Of a stretch of DNA of 64,000 nucleotides, positions 1 through 14,060 are shown piece by piece (the stretch's first letter is position 1; every line of letters starts with the position of its first letter). This DNA comes from Temnopleurus reevesii (lineage: Eukaryota; Echinodermata; Echinoidea; Temnopleuroida; Temnopleuridae). The stretch is taken from contig BQKZ01001562.1 in NCBI GenBank assembly GCA_036244855.1, forward strand, positions 49,366 through 113,365. The letters run 5' to 3'. A program made the position numbers and the translations under genes. The notes beneath the pieces are model-generated. The model saw only the letters and a list, made by a program, of their open reading frames with translations, made no database searches and was not told the origin of the DNA.

Positions 1-240
1 GGAATATAGCCTGATTATTGTTCATAAAGTATCAAGGTTTGGGATAGCATCTTCTTTAACTCAAGTGGTTATGTACTCATTAATACAACAGGCTTCTCCA
101 CAACTCATCCTTGCAAATCTCATTTATTACCCATATGTCAATATGGTTACAACAAGCAAACACTCCAGTCCGCCACCTCATTTTTATTCCGCCTCTTTCT
201 GTCTGTCTCAATTCTCCATCTTCCCTCCTCTCTCTTCTAC
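1..240. other. AT-rich sequence, no gene seen
   Basis: No coding signal or recognisable element is seen. The right side grades into a pyrimidine-rich run that leads into the CT/AT microsatellite. Confidence 0.6.
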
Positions 241-244
241 CTCT

Positions 245-333
<89 letters not shown>

Positions 334-356
334 TTCTTCTCTCTCTCTCTCTCTCT
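241..356. repeat. (CT)n-(AT)n-(CT)n compound microsatellite
   Basis: A CT run is followed by an uninterrupted AT run (about 302-331) and a second CT run. Long Ser/Leu/Ile-rich or Arg/Glu-rich open frames across this stretch come only from the repeat and are not genes. Confidence 0.97.
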
Positions 357-2199
357 TCATAGCACTACCATCAAATTTTCTACTTTTTGCATTTTCTTCT
401 AAATGTGCCATAATTTCTTTGTTATGATTGGAACAAGAGGAACATGTAAGCTTTACTGTGTCTCACAATTGTAAACAGTGAACAATCCATATAAAAGTCA
501 TGGTCAATGTGCTTTACATGCATGCTGGTATACCTGGTTGATAAGAAAATTCCCATGATAGGTAGTCTAAGTCAATGTGATAGAATTAATCAAAATTTAT
601 TACTTCTCAATTTTAGCATACTTAAATAGATGCCACCTTATGATTACCTACCATGTAGAAATTTATAGCTATCAATAACAGAAAAGAAATGTATTCATGT
701 ATTTATCTTCTTAATTATCTCTCTGAGTTTCTTTTCTTTGTAGTGGTAAGACATCTCAATGGAAAAAATGATAAAATTCTCTGTCTTGGTACGTTTGCTA
801 AAGTGAGTGTGTTCACATCTACTGAAGACTTCCTAAGGTTAAATTAAAAATCATAGAAAAGTACACCAATAAAAATAAAATGCAGAACCATGTTGATAGG
901 TTGTGCGGGCATTCATGCTCTCCTAATACATTGCAGTAAAGTTCTGACTTTTGCTATTCTAATTCCAACGCTATTTAAATGAAATTGCCCTTTAAAAGCG
1001 AATCGCCAAATGGTGGATATACACTCCAAAGCGACAGTTGTTTTACTTCTCCAGTGTCAATATGGAATGTCTTCTTCATCCCATGGACACACACTCGCAT
1101 CATCACACTCTAACGTATAACTTCTTCTCGTTAACCCAATTCAGCAAAGGGACACAGAGCCAACTGTATGTCTGCCATGTGTTTTAGTGCCTGCTAATCT
1201 TTGTAGCATCTTCTTTGTACATTACTTATATTTTTCTGGCTCTCTCTTTCGTTCCATTCCTCCTCCCTCTAAATCTCTCTGACCCTCTTTTTCTCTACCT
1301 TGCTTTTTCTTTTTCTTTTTTTTAATCTCACGCTGTTGAGATGCATTTATCATTCAATTCTGAATTAATGACTTTGAAAAGGCATATATATTCAGAATTA
1401 ACTAAGAAACACCTCAAATTTCTCTCTTGCATCCATGTTGATGATAACAAACTACCTCCATTACCAAACTGTCTCATTCTAATACATGAAAACTAAATCT
1501 AATTCAGAGTACAAAGACTTTCCCAGGAATGGTGTAGGTGATTGATGATGTCCATTTTAACCCCATACACATTCATCACTCAACATGTAAGCAATCCAAG
1601 ATGATATGTTATCCTTATCAGAAAACATCATAGAGAAAGTAAGAACCTCGATCAGAAATTCTACTCAAATACTGCCAAACCACCAACAGGGAGAACTATT
1701 ATTAGCCACATCCTCCAACAAATAGCTGTGTGACATTTTGGTGACCCATTTTACCTAAGACAAAAACAGACAGGTTTGACACAATTTAGCCCTAAGGCAT
1801 CAAATTTTTTTTCCAAACAGGAGGAAGAGACAGTATTCTACACAGCGATGACATATCGTTTTAAGGAAAATATGATATCATTTGATACATAAGAGACAAC
1901 TTTGTGATTCAAACTATATCCTTTGGATAGGACTTATTTCTAACAAACATAGCTGAGAATCACAAAGTTGATTTGAAATAATAAAAATAGAAATGTTATT
2001 ATGTATGAATAGCAGGTGGAATTGAAGGCCTCCATCATCTCTGAATTCATGAATAAAATAAGTTTGATATGTATGATAGCATTCTCCATTAACCGCAAGA
2101 CAATCTCCCAATCACGGCTATTATCATTACTTCTTAAAAATTTAAACGATTCCGCCATTTCTCGAAACTCTCCCTTCCATTTCAGGGTCATCTTTTTTT
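357..2199. other. Intergenic or intronic DNA, no gene seen
   Basis: AT-rich sequence with a pyrimidine-rich stretch near 1240-1325. Open frames are short, overlap on both strands and show no domain. I see no splice-flanked exon. Confidence 0.6.
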
Positions 2200-2560
2200 A
2201 TCGCCTCTGGAAAAGTCTTGCTGAATCAAAAATCAATGCATTGGTTGAGAAGGAAGAACAAAGGCTGGTGAAACGATTGGGTGATCGGAGCTCCAATGGT
2301 CTGTTTGTGCCGAGGGGCATGCAAGGTATCGCTACTCTGTTCCTACCCAGGAGAATCGGGTTGCACACAATCTCCCGGCATGGTATATCCTAACGAAATA
2401 CGCCGTGCAATGCCTATCTGATTTTGCTGCAACGCTTCCACGTCAAGGAAAGAGGGATTGAGAGGAAAGGGAGGGAGAGCGAGTTGTGGTTATCTTCATA
2501 TACCCTGAACCTGAGGTGCTAGTGGATGTGAGGGGCCACTCATGCCAAGGAAGCAGCCAT
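2200..2560. other. GC-richer island of unknown role
   Basis: This stretch is visibly richer in G, C and CpG than its surroundings. A plus-strand frame stays open across its first half (2016-2393) but begins at GTG, has no recognisable domain and no convincing flanking splice sites. A purine-rich segment (about 2450-2490) follows. It could be a conserved regulatory element or an unrecognised exon; the sequence does not decide. Confidence 0.35.
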
Positions 2561-5500
2561 TGTTACAGTCTTCATTACCATGGAGACTGCAGGCCCATAA
2601 AAATACATACACACATTCGATGTGCTGCAAATTAACTAAGAACACTTCTATGCCAAAAGAGAACAAATGGGACTATAGATGATTTTCTAATCCCTGATTT
2701 ATTTTTTTGCACTTAAGAAATAAAAGATTAATTCACCATTATAAGGACAGAAAAGGAAGAGATTTAATTACTATCGTAATACATACTCGATATTGGTGCT
2801 CTTGAGATGCACATGTTTCTTGCTTGTTTGTAACTCTGCTTCTCTTAATTGTTGTTAACGTTATTTTTGTATTGCTAACTTATTCTAATCACATAAATCA
2901 TTGATAGAAATTGTGATTCAATAGAAACTATAAAAATCAAAAAAAAAAAATTTGTATCACCTGAAATACTCATTTGAATATATGGAAGACGACTATCATA
3001 GTAACTCTTCATAGAATAATTATCAATTGACTTTTTACATTTACGAAACAAACATTTCCGCTTTTACAAAACATTTCAATTAAAGTGACTGCTCTTTGTC
3101 TCTTTATTTTAATTTCTCTACATGCAAATATAGACAAGTCCTGCCTGATAATTCATAGAATGTGCAACATGCATCACCACGTTAATCATTGCAAGCTGTA
3201 CATCTTTCATCTTTCGACATACCAGACACATACCAAGATGGGAAGAGCGGACATGAAGTACTTCCTCAACAATGCATTTCCTCTGACCTTTTGACCCGCA
3301 GAAAAGCATCTGATATCATCGACAGAGCATTCTGCATTCCTACAGTAAAAGCTGCTACAGGGAATTATAAATGCATATCTTAACACAAATATTAGTTGCA
3401 ATTGTGACCTTGTCTGATGCTCTCTATTTAATTATTCCTCTTTCTTCTGGGGTCAATTTATCCATTGGGAATGCTTACTTAGTACCTACAGCACTCTATC
3501 TAATCAGCACTTGGATCTCAGTGTCTCTAAACCAAGGGTTTGTGAGCCATGGCATTCACGTTCAGGTGCAATATTACAAAGATCTACTGCTTGGGTGTTA
3601 TAACAAAACATTTGGCTTTCATTGGGAGAAGAGATCATTACGGAAAAAAAGTTTTAATTCAACAAAAAAGGAGAAGCACAGTAAGGTAAATTCTTAAAAC
3701 ATGGTTATTCAATAATGAGGCAAAGTTCTGTATTGGTTTAATGTATCCCCTTTAGCTACGAACATTTGATAAATTTCTAAACTATGCTTTTAAACTAAAA
3801 TCCCCATTATGATTGTCTGAAATATATATGGATCAATAAACTACTTTACATGAATACAATATCGCATGTGCATTTACTCTTAACACTAAGAGCACACATT
3901 TGTGATAGAGAATATTAATGGGTGAGCTAAATTGTGTTATTGTCACCCTCAAAATAGAAAATCAAACACCTATAATCATTCCACACTCTACCTATATCTT
4001 TGCTAAATTGCATCCCTATTGAAAAGCAGGCATGAGTCACTAACAAAATATCTCAATATGGACACCATATTTCTGCTTTAATTTCCATTTCAAAAATTGT
4101 AATTTGGATGAGAATAGAGCAAACACAGAAGTTCCCTCTCCTATGATACAAACGCTTGTGAGATCCAGCGCTACCTGTATGTATGTACACACCAATACAG
4201 ATTGTGCAAATAAAATTACAAATATAAGTAATGGATCCTAACGTGAGCCACTGGCCAAGACTTACGCATGATATAGTTTGCTTTGTTCAATGAATTGAGA
4301 CGCTCTCTTGTTGCAATCGCATACAGACAAACTATAAATGCAATCCGTAGAAAGATGGAAAATGCTACAGTATGTTAAAGTAGCAAACAGACCGTTGGGA
4401 TCAAATTGCCGGAGATACGCATCGGAGGAAATGCGAAGTTACCGCGTCTCGGATAACATTTTTGCAGTGGCTGATGTTTAGTCGGTAGGAGGACAGTGTT
4501 TGACTCGCGCTGCATAACTGACATTCTATCCCTATATCATCATTATCGATGCATTTTCACCAATTTGCTAGGTTTCCTGTTGTTACTATCTATTCAAGGA
4601 ATGGAAAGATGCTCAAGCAAGGAGATGATAAATGCTATAAGCAGACAGAGTAATATGGTTTATACACAGCATCATGCATATCACACAGTATAATGTGCAT
4701 CATCTCTCGAAGCACTTTAAAGATGGATAATTCATGTTTTGGCCACTTTGATACACAAACAAGGGATAATATCCTTATGAATATACTATAAAAATCATCT
4801 TTAAGATAAACTTGATCAATCAAAATTTTGTAAATTGTTGTTAAATTTTGCTGAGTATGGTCCATTTTGAGGTTCTGAATAACACTTTAAACCTCAAGAT
4901 AAAGCAAAAACATTACATTTGAGTCAAGTCGAAGCAAAACATTTCATTCGCACACTCTCCTCCTTCTGACAGACTGTATAAATACTAATAATGACAAAAA
5001 GGAGAGGATATAAAAGTGAGCTGTTTAATCACAACTCCTGGAAAGCTAATAAAGATTGTATCTGGAGGCTTGCACGAAATGGGTTAGCCTTAAACCCACA
5101 CGTGGGATAACCATTCAAGAGCCGCTTGCTATCTTTTAATTAACACTGCGCTATTTGGGGTCATTTGAACGGCAATCAGTGGCGTGCACAGATAGAACAT
5201 CTTGATTCTTCTAGACTCTTTGAGCGAGTGAGAGAATGGATGAGGAGTAATGTGATACAAATGGATGAGGAAGAAGCCTTTGCTTCTAATGTAGCCTGGA
5301 GTGTGTAAACTTGCAAGATAAAATTGGCATTTCATTCATCTTACTGTTGACTTGTTAAAAAGCCCTCTTGATTTGAATAACAATTTAAAGGAGGCAAGCA
5401 ATGGGATTCCACTTGAACATTAATGCCAATATGATGAAGTGTTGATAAAAATAGTAAATTAAATAAAATTAGTCATTGATTACTGACTTTCTTTTGTGTA

Positions 5501-7795
5501 ACTGAGAATTCATTTGGAGGGTTTTTTTATAGATGTATATCAAACTGAAAACATTATGTATGTCTCGGACTAACGTTTAACATCACTGTCTGAAAGATTA
5601 GTCTGAGACCAAACTCACACTCAGACTGCTACGTACATGTATTTGAATCAACTTCGCACATACAGGAATGAATTACAGGCATAATCCACAATTCACAGTT
5701 AGTGTTATCAAGGTCTAATTCAAAATTTTCAAATTTATTGAAAACAGATCTTTATCAGTATGTGAACATACAAACTTAAGTAAATCACTAATGCCCTTGC
5801 CATCTGGTGGTAAGGTGATCAGACTGTACTTAGAAACATGAGATGATTTTGGAATGAACATTAAAATGATCTCCTAAATCATTCAGCAGTCACGTGTCAA
5901 TGAACCCGATGATAGCAATGCTTGATATGACACTTAATGCAGACCAACGTCTACAGCTCAAGTAAATCATCCTCCACATTAATCATCATAATTTGTTTAA
6001 TCTCACCTAATGAGTGCGCAGCTCATTCCATTAGTGTTGACCGTACAGTAGCCATGTTGAAGCAGACAACATCCTAACGCTTTATGAGATTTATTAACCT
6101 GAATCCCTCAGCCCTGTAAACCCATCAGCCATGATCAACCCACTTATCCAATTGCCAAATTTCCCGGAGAATGCTATGATATACGTTAACCTTGGGAGGT
6201 CAGGGTTGTATGGATTTTATATGGGTTAGTGTTACAGCTTAAACCATCAGTCAAGATTCAATTTATGAAAAATGCCATCGCAAATGTGGATAATGCGTTT
6301 GAAATTAGTTGCCTAGATAAAGAGACCTATCTTGATGTTTTTAACATTCCACGCAACAAATGCATGAAGATTGAGTTTGAATAATTCTTTCTGTATGTTG
6401 TTTTCATGGTATTGCCTCCATTGCACTATTTGACCAATAAAGAGAAAAATTAAGCAAAGTATAGTACAAGCATGTTATTTTTTTCAAATCCAGGAGACAC
6501 ATCATTTCTTTTGGTAAGAAAAGAACTTTCCAGCCTCTAGAGATGTACTTTTCTCTCATGATATTGTTTGTAGAGGTCTTCATACTTTCAGGTCATATAA
6601 TTCTATTAATCTAGTATTAAATTTTTATCGGTGTACTTTGGAGAATCTACATCATTTCAGTTTGATGTGATCAATTTCTCTCTGATGCAGACCTCTATTT
6701 AGAAACACTAACAATGCAGCTTAAAGGGGATTATATTTTTTCTCTTCTCAGGCAATTCCAATGTTATTCAAAGGCTTTTGGATGATGTCGCATCGACTCA
6801 GTTTTTCACCCTTCGAAAAAAATATGTCAAAATCCGTCCATTAGCAGGACAATGTAGCAAGCACTCAAAAAGCAGCATATAGGGAGGTTTACCATGCTAT
6901 ATTATGATTTCTTCTTTCATGAGACTTATTCCCCTTCCTTCGTCTCGAACATGACGGTTCCAAACACGAAGGGTTCGCTCAATACTTGCTAGTCAAAAGA
7001 AATGATATTGAATAGTTTGCCCACAGTGAAAGCAAATTCCCTTTTCAATGGTCATGTGATGGAGTGGGGGAGGGAGAGTGGGGGAGGAAGAGTGTGGTGC
7101 ATTTTCAGTTTGGTTGACTAAGCATTCAGCTTCTTACATTAGCAGCCCCAATTATACAGGCAGGCCAGGAAAAGATGGGGCGCAAGGAGGATGGAAGGCA
7201 TCAAAAGAACGAGGGAGACGGGAGTGAAAGGAAGCAGAGGAATAGGGAAACTATCCAAACTGGCATTGTGTCTTGGTAGACCTAACTTAATTTAAACGCT
7301 CTCAATTGAAATGGCACATTGGCGTGGTTTGAGAGAAATAAGATATAAGATTATAAGCTGGAGTAGGCATGGGAAGGCATGCATACATAATAGGCAGTTG
7401 TATAATGATTGATTTATACATTTGTTACTCAGTTTTTACCCCTTCCTAACTCTTTCATACAATCCACTTCCGGACCCATTCAAAATACAACTTATTTTTG
7501 CTGCTTGATTTTCTTCATAGCTTTGATAAAAAATATATCCGAGGTCATTTATTCAGCACAAATTTTTCATCCGTTTTGTCTAAATGTTTTAGATGTTAAT
7601 TTGTAAAGAATTTTTTCAAAAAGAAGCAATGAATAGCATTGTGCCTTGTGTATTTCTCAAAATGCAATCAAAACTTCAGACAGGATATTCACTTTATTCC
7701 TTAAAATGAGCTTTCACCATAAAATGTCATTTTTTTTCATATTGTAGGTGAGGAAAATAAGCTCTCATGTATTGGATTGAAGATGCTGATCATGT
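2561..7795. other. Intergenic or intronic DNA, no gene seen
   Basis: AT-rich sequence. An ATG-initiated frame at 3371-3697 (108 codons, hydrophobic first half, basic tail) is the longest, but it has no homologous feature I recognise. A CpG-bearing patch lies near 4390-4510. A TAAT/ATTA-rich, moderately GC segment lies near 5930-6210. A purine-rich G-rich run lies near 7060-7100. Confidence 0.5.
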
Positions 7796-7839
7796 TGATG
7801 ATGAGGGTGGTGGTGATGACGATGACGGTGGTAGTGATC

Positions 7840-7899
<60 letters not shown>

Positions 7900-7935
7900 A
7901 TAATAATAATGTAATAATGATGGTGAAGATGATGA
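7796..7935. repeat. (GAT)n microsatellite with imperfect flanks
   Basis: The core, about 7842-7898, is pure GAT. The flanks are degenerate GAT/GGT/AAT. It produces poly-Asp and poly-Ile frames on the two strands, which are artefacts. Confidence 0.97.
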
Positions 7936-8726
7936 TGTTTATAATGATACTGATGGTGATCACAATACAACATTGGAATGATAACGGAAGAAAAATGGTG
8001 ATGCTGACATCGACCCCGACACCAACAACACCAATAATGATTCCACCTTAAACCATAACTTCCTCTTTCTCACCTCATCCAACTAATTGAGTTAGTACTA
8101 CTATCTCATCAAGTCTAGTTCAGTGACAGACATATCAACCAGCATGTCTAATCAATACATCTATTGACCCTCACTCTTGTCATTATATTTGCACTACCAA
8201 CAAATGAATAAACAATCGCTGAATTGCATTAAAAGATAATTCAATTACAACCCAACACTGTACAGCCTCTAGTGTAAAGATTTGTTTGTTCTGGGGATCC
8301 CAGTAGAACAAGCAATATCACTGGTTTTATGCCCCTTTCACAGGTTGAGATGTATGGCATGGTGCAGGATTGATAAGGAGCATGCCAAGGCAATGTTTGT
8401 TATAAGTGCATTGTTTATCTACTAAAGATATGAGGTTATTATTGAAGCATTACTGCAGATTCATCTTTCACTTGTATTTCTGGATGATCAAAACGTTTTA
8501 TTCTAGATTACTTTTAAATTGATAGGAATGTTAAGCCATTAGTAATCACACTGTATTAAAGTTATTAAATTCAATGTTATCTGGTGAAGATATGAATGTA
8601 TTGTAATTCCAAAATGAAGTAAAGATTTATCTCCATTTGAAAATAATAAATAAAAGATTAGAAGTTTATAGTACTAAATACTTACTAAATATCAAATGCC
8701 ACCCCAACGTACTCTGACCACCCCTC

Positions 8727-8728
<2 letters not shown>
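7936..8728. other. No gene seen
   Basis: AT-rich non-coding sequence between two microsatellites. No element is recognised. Confidence 0.6.

Positions 8729-8784
<56 letters not shown>
8729..8784. repeat. (CA)28 microsatellite
   Basis: An uninterrupted CA dinucleotide run of about 56 bases, preceded by a short C-rich segment. Confidence 0.98.
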
Positions 8785-8785
<1 letters not shown>

Positions 8786-11700
8786 TCCACTCTACTAAAA
8801 TAAATAAATACATGTTATTCAAGGGTTATCTACTGAAGATGTGAGATGATTTGAAATGGCTTAAAGATGCAGAAATATTCAACTCAGAATGTCTCTCCTA
8901 GCCACCGAAGAGGGTCACTTCAAAACAGGAATGAGAAAGTAGGGCACAAGGAGTCATCAAGCTTCACCAAGAATAGGACGCTCTTTTCTGCTTGAATAAG
9001 TGTTAGATTTTGGACAGGATTGCTCTATTTTGTTCACATGACTTAAAGGGTTAGTAGAAATAACTTTGCCCCTTACAAATAATACAGTGGACCTTGAATA
9101 ACAAACATTCCATACACGCCTCTCTCTTACCTTTTCATTACATTAAATACATTTGGAATCGCAAATTTCTTGTTGTAATGTATTTTTAAAGTGCTGAACA
9201 GTAACTGTTAACAGGATTACAGGGTCTCAGCAAAGTTATATTAAATCAAAATTGAAAAATAAAAGTGTAATGCTGTTAGTAGCATTTGAACACTGGTCTC
9301 ACAATGATTAAAATTAAAAAACAATTCTACAAAAAGATGACTTGTGACTACTTGTATCATTATAAAAATGAGTCTAGGTGCACACACTCACAATACATAT
9401 ACAATAGATTGCAGAGGACTGTGTCTGCATTATTTTGTGCTGCATTCTTCACGACTTAATGCTACATTTTGAGAAGTAATGAGGAGGGATTAAGAAACGC
9501 AGTCACTAATGAATTTGGCATATCTGATCCCCTGTACACTCTCCTCAAGAATCTTAGTGCTCTGTTCTCCATTAATTCATCTCATTCTCATCATAGCAAG
9601 ATGATGTGGCATTTGGAATTGATGACTCTATTACTCCCTAATTTCTGCCCTGGCACGTACATGTTCATTTCGCTACATCGGATGCAACTGTATGTGGACG
9701 GACTGGTCTGCAAGAACAGCAAAGAATAACAGGAAAGTATATACATATACATACATGTACATGCAGCCTATATGCCTTTACACAAATAATGGAATTCAAT
9801 GGATGATTTAATGTTTGGTGTTAGTGTCTCATGTTAGTGCTCATTCAAATTGCCCTCTAGACCATGGAAGTCATTATATTATAAAATACTTTATCATTAA
9901 TGAGATCTATCCCTCAGTTTTCATATTTTTCATATTTTTCAATTGTCACTTTAAAAAAAGGAAAAAACAAGCGCATAGGTGTTAAAGCTATAGACTATCA
10001 GTATTTAGATATCGGTATTGACCTCTTAATCAGAGTTTTCAATCCCAAATCGGTACACTGAATCATATCCTTGCAGCAGAAGCATGTTCATATTCTGGGT
10101 TGTTGAACCACTTATATTAGAATTCTTTATTAGTCTTGCAAGAAAGTATTAGTAGCAACAGAAGAAATTATAACCAAAAGATTTCCATGACAAGGATGAA
10201 TATAAGTAGTACTAAACTTTAAATTAGGATAATTAATTACAAGCTAGACAGAGTGCTTGCAGTTGGATAGACTGATTAACATACAAAGTTTGGCACAGCT
10301 TGACTATGATATCACTTATAGTGTGAAGAGGGAGCCAATTTTAGTGCCATTAACACGTCTCTCCTCCCTAGAATTGACTCATCACACCCCACCATGTCTA
10401 TACAAGCAACTTGTTGCATTTTTCAAACGATTTCTTGCAGCATTTTCCTCTCTCTTTCCTCGGCTCTGAAAAATCAATTATCTGGCTGGTGCTGTGCCTT
10501 ACATTGTCTTTGTGCCGATGGTAAAATAGAATTCATTGATCTAGCGAGCCTTCCTCCTTACTCCAACGAGTTTCATTACCTCTCTATTGATTTTCATTCA
10601 GCATGTTTGCAGTGGAGTAGGAAGGGTCCTAATGCTAACACTGCAGATATGCAGTATTCTGCTGAACAACGTCTTCATCATCATCATCATCATCAACGCC
10701 TTTCAGCGTAGGACAGGATGTGAGGTGCACTGAGATGGTTGACTCCCATCCCAGACAAGAAATCACCAATAGATGACATTTTGGATGATGAATTCTAGAA
10801 ATCATTCTGTCTGACACTCTGGATGGGGAGATATTTTGTCATTGCAGGCTCAAGAGTGAATGCCCTTTCCAGAGCTTGGGTTATACAAGTATGCAAATGA
10901 AAATATGCATGAATTGTAGACATATGTTACCAACAATTATTAAATTCTGAATAGCAATGTACAAATTAGATTACAGGATGGTATATAAAGATTTTGTTGA
11001 AGAGATAAATGAATTTAAGACGAAATATTTGTGACTGCAGCCAAGTTTCCATCCAATTATGATTAGAAATAATAATGTATGAATACCGGAATGCTGTTCA
11101 TAGATTTATTTTATTATGATGAAATTTAGGTTTAGGATGACATTGATGATTGAAATTAGAAGAATGTTATTATTACAGAAACAACAGCTCTTCTCTCTTC
11201 CTACAGACATCTCATTCTACATTGAAACATAGATTATTAATTATTTTGCACTCTTTGCAGTGAGTGTAATGTGAGTAAATTAGTTGATGGCCATAGTAAT
11301 GAATAAAGGTTAAACCAACCATTAGTGCCTCTGTATTTGTTGATTAATTGAATCAGTCTACAAGCTGCTTTGAGATGGCCAACTACCATGTATCATGCAC
11401 AACACACCAATGTTTGCTTGCTATCAATCAACCTTCTTCTACAAGACCCGCTTTTCCTTTTTTCAGAGTGAAATGTGATTTTAGGAGGAGCAGATGAAGT
11501 GTGCATGTCTAGCTACTTCTAATAATCCTCCTACTAACTAAACATGAACGACACAACAAGATTTCAGATCAAATCTAATTGTGTATAATCCACTACACTG
11601 TGTTCTTTTATTCCTAACCATGTCGTCAAGGGGTTATTATCTAAGCTTATCTATCATATTGAATTTACTTACTTGAATTTACTTGAATGTAGAGACGTAA

Positions 11701-13859
11701 AGCTAATAGCTTATTTGCCCCTCGAAAGGATTTATATTTTTTTAGTTATAGATCTGTTATATAAAGCAGTATGTAGCCTTAAGTGGGAAATAAAGAAATA
11801 GAATGAACAATCTTATCAATGTTGATATAGTGATATTTTTTAGAAAATTCGAAAATGATGCTATCATTGTACCAAATGAACAAGACAGTTGCTCTTGACC
11901 AAGTGTCATTTTAGTAAATTTAAAAACATAAATTGACAGAAATAAACGAGTATCTAAAGATCCAATTTATGTGATGTAGTTTCTATTCTAACATTCCAGA
12001 ATATGCATTAATTTAGAAATCAAGGTATGAATCATAAAATATCTTATCCAAATATTTTCTTGTGAGAGAAAGCATGATAACAAACCATACATTTTCATTC
12101 ACATGAAAATATTTGGTTCGGCTGTTTGGAGATTCATATTCAAATTCTATTCTTATGCATATTTGGAAAGGTTAGGATCTCTCCATCTCTGCCAACAACT
12201 GCAAAGACTACGTCTTGCAATGAAATATAAGATACTTGTATGGTTCTGAGGGGACTTGGAGATAGTTCAACCCAGCTACACAATAGCCAGACTGAAAGGA
12301 AATGCCAATTTAATTTGATTTGATATTTATATTCTCATCTGCCTGCAAGCTATGTTCCTATGCAAAGGAAACCTAAACCATACAGGACCCCCAAAACTCA
12401 GCAGTTCCAATATCCAAACACAATCTCCTCTCTTTCTCACTTTTGATTTTTGAGCTGTTTTCCTTGATTGGTTGTCAATGTATGAAATTACATGTCCGTA
12501 CAAAAATAAATGGGGTGACATCTTAGAAGACTTGAGGTCACAGAAAATATTAAAAACTCCCTCCTTATTTCCAAGTTGGTTCTTATGAATACCATTTTGA
12601 ATGACCTGAGATAAAAGAGCACCTTAAAAAATAACAAGTCAATAAAATCAAACAATTGCATTGTGTGCATGATGATAATAATTGATGCTTCTAATTTACA
12701 ACATGTGAAAATATCTTAGAGAAGTTTTTTTTTGTAAATGTAGTTTCAGATTTAAGATTACTTTTGCACTTTGTGTAATAATAACAATAAGCTACATTTA
12801 CATTGTACCTAATGCAACACTTCAAGGAGTTTTGAAAAGAAAAAGAATATCAGATATGCAAAATCAAGAGAGTACAAAGTAAAAAAAAAAAAAAAAAGTA
12901 TATCTACATTATGTAAAATAGACATATATATTTCAGCTGCGCTTGAATAAACATTAGTTGGTCAGGAATATGTGTCATTGTTAACCTTCTGGAGAAAATA
13001 TTTCCTATGCACTGTAGAGATGCACCCATAACCTGAATTTTTAATAGTTATATGTTATTCATGCCCATGAGCATCTCCTGTTTAACCAAATGTCAATAAC
13101 TATTGCATAAATAGAAGTATTATCATCAATAAACATTGTCAATACTAAGTCACGCTACATGTCTATTTCATTCTTACCATTAAACTGCCTCTGCAAGAGT
13201 CATATCCCAAAAATTTGTAATATCAAAGGGATATTGATTATATTATAGAAGAATTTTTTTTTACAATGACTTGATGTAAAATCAATGGCAGTATATTATT
13301 CAATAATTAATACTTTTTTCGATTTAAATTTGTTATGACATGACCAGCCTCACATTTACCTTTCAAGTATCATTAGGAGGAGCATAAAATATTACCGTTT
13401 CGTTTATCTATCCAAAGAAATGTCTGTTTCTATATATGTCTCTCTATCGAGATGGAATTCCTGTTTGTCTATACTCCTACACAATTGAGATGTATTGGTG
13501 GTAAAATCTTGTGCAAGCACATCTATCTTCCTTGGGTAGTGACTGACAAACATGCTTTATAATCGGACACCTCTGCCTCTAAAATAGTATGTACAAGCAG
13601 GGACAGAAATAGACAGACACATCCTCAAAAAATGAAGGAAGTTGATCAAAATAAATGCTATAGAAATGCCATTATGTAAGATTTCTTTAAGATTTTATGT
13701 GTTTATGTTTTGTATTGTTTGGGTGAATATGAGTGACAGTTGTTGGAAAATGAGGAATATGATGGATAAAGATGAGATTTGTTTTTGTTACTCAACTGTT
13801 AACCCACAAGCAGAGGCGTTAAGCTGTGTTTTTGTTTTCACCAAGGTTCCTGCATCATA
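8785..13859. other. Intergenic or intronic DNA, no gene seen
   Basis: AT-rich. It holds a short CAT run near 10675-10695 and a pure 17-A run at 12881-12897. A segment near 12140-12330 ends in repeated GATTT units like those that terminate some non-LTR retroelement copies, but too little is present to assign a family. No exon is supported. Confidence 0.5.
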
Positions 13860-14060
13860 CATGACCTGAGCAAATGCATGTCTCGGAGCTTGCATCATAT
13901 CGCTGATGGCGACACTGTAGCATTCATGTATGAACACACCAATGTGCGGCACGCTAGGAGGGGGATGCCATGCACCGTGTGCACTCCTGACTTTAAGAGT
14001 GGTCGTGTCCATGGCAACATGCTATGCAATCGAAGAAATCTGATCACATCATCAAAAATG
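13860..14060. other. GC-richer island, possible conserved element
   Basis: About 200 bases rich in G, C and CpG inside AT-rich DNA. Three frames on the two strands remain open across it, as expected when stop codons are scarce for compositional reasons. No domain is recognised. A GGCAAC half-site of the RFX type occurs near 14013. Regulatory element or unrecognised exon; undecided. Confidence 0.3.

Noticed and set aside
3371..3697. 108-codon ATG-initiated frame with a hydrophobic N-terminal half
   Set aside because: No recognisable domain, no promoter or splice context and AT-rich composition; length is within what chance allows in 64 kb.
7060..7100. G-quadruplex
   Set aside because: The G-rich run has only three tracts of three or more G within range; the fourth is two G, so the standard pattern is not met.
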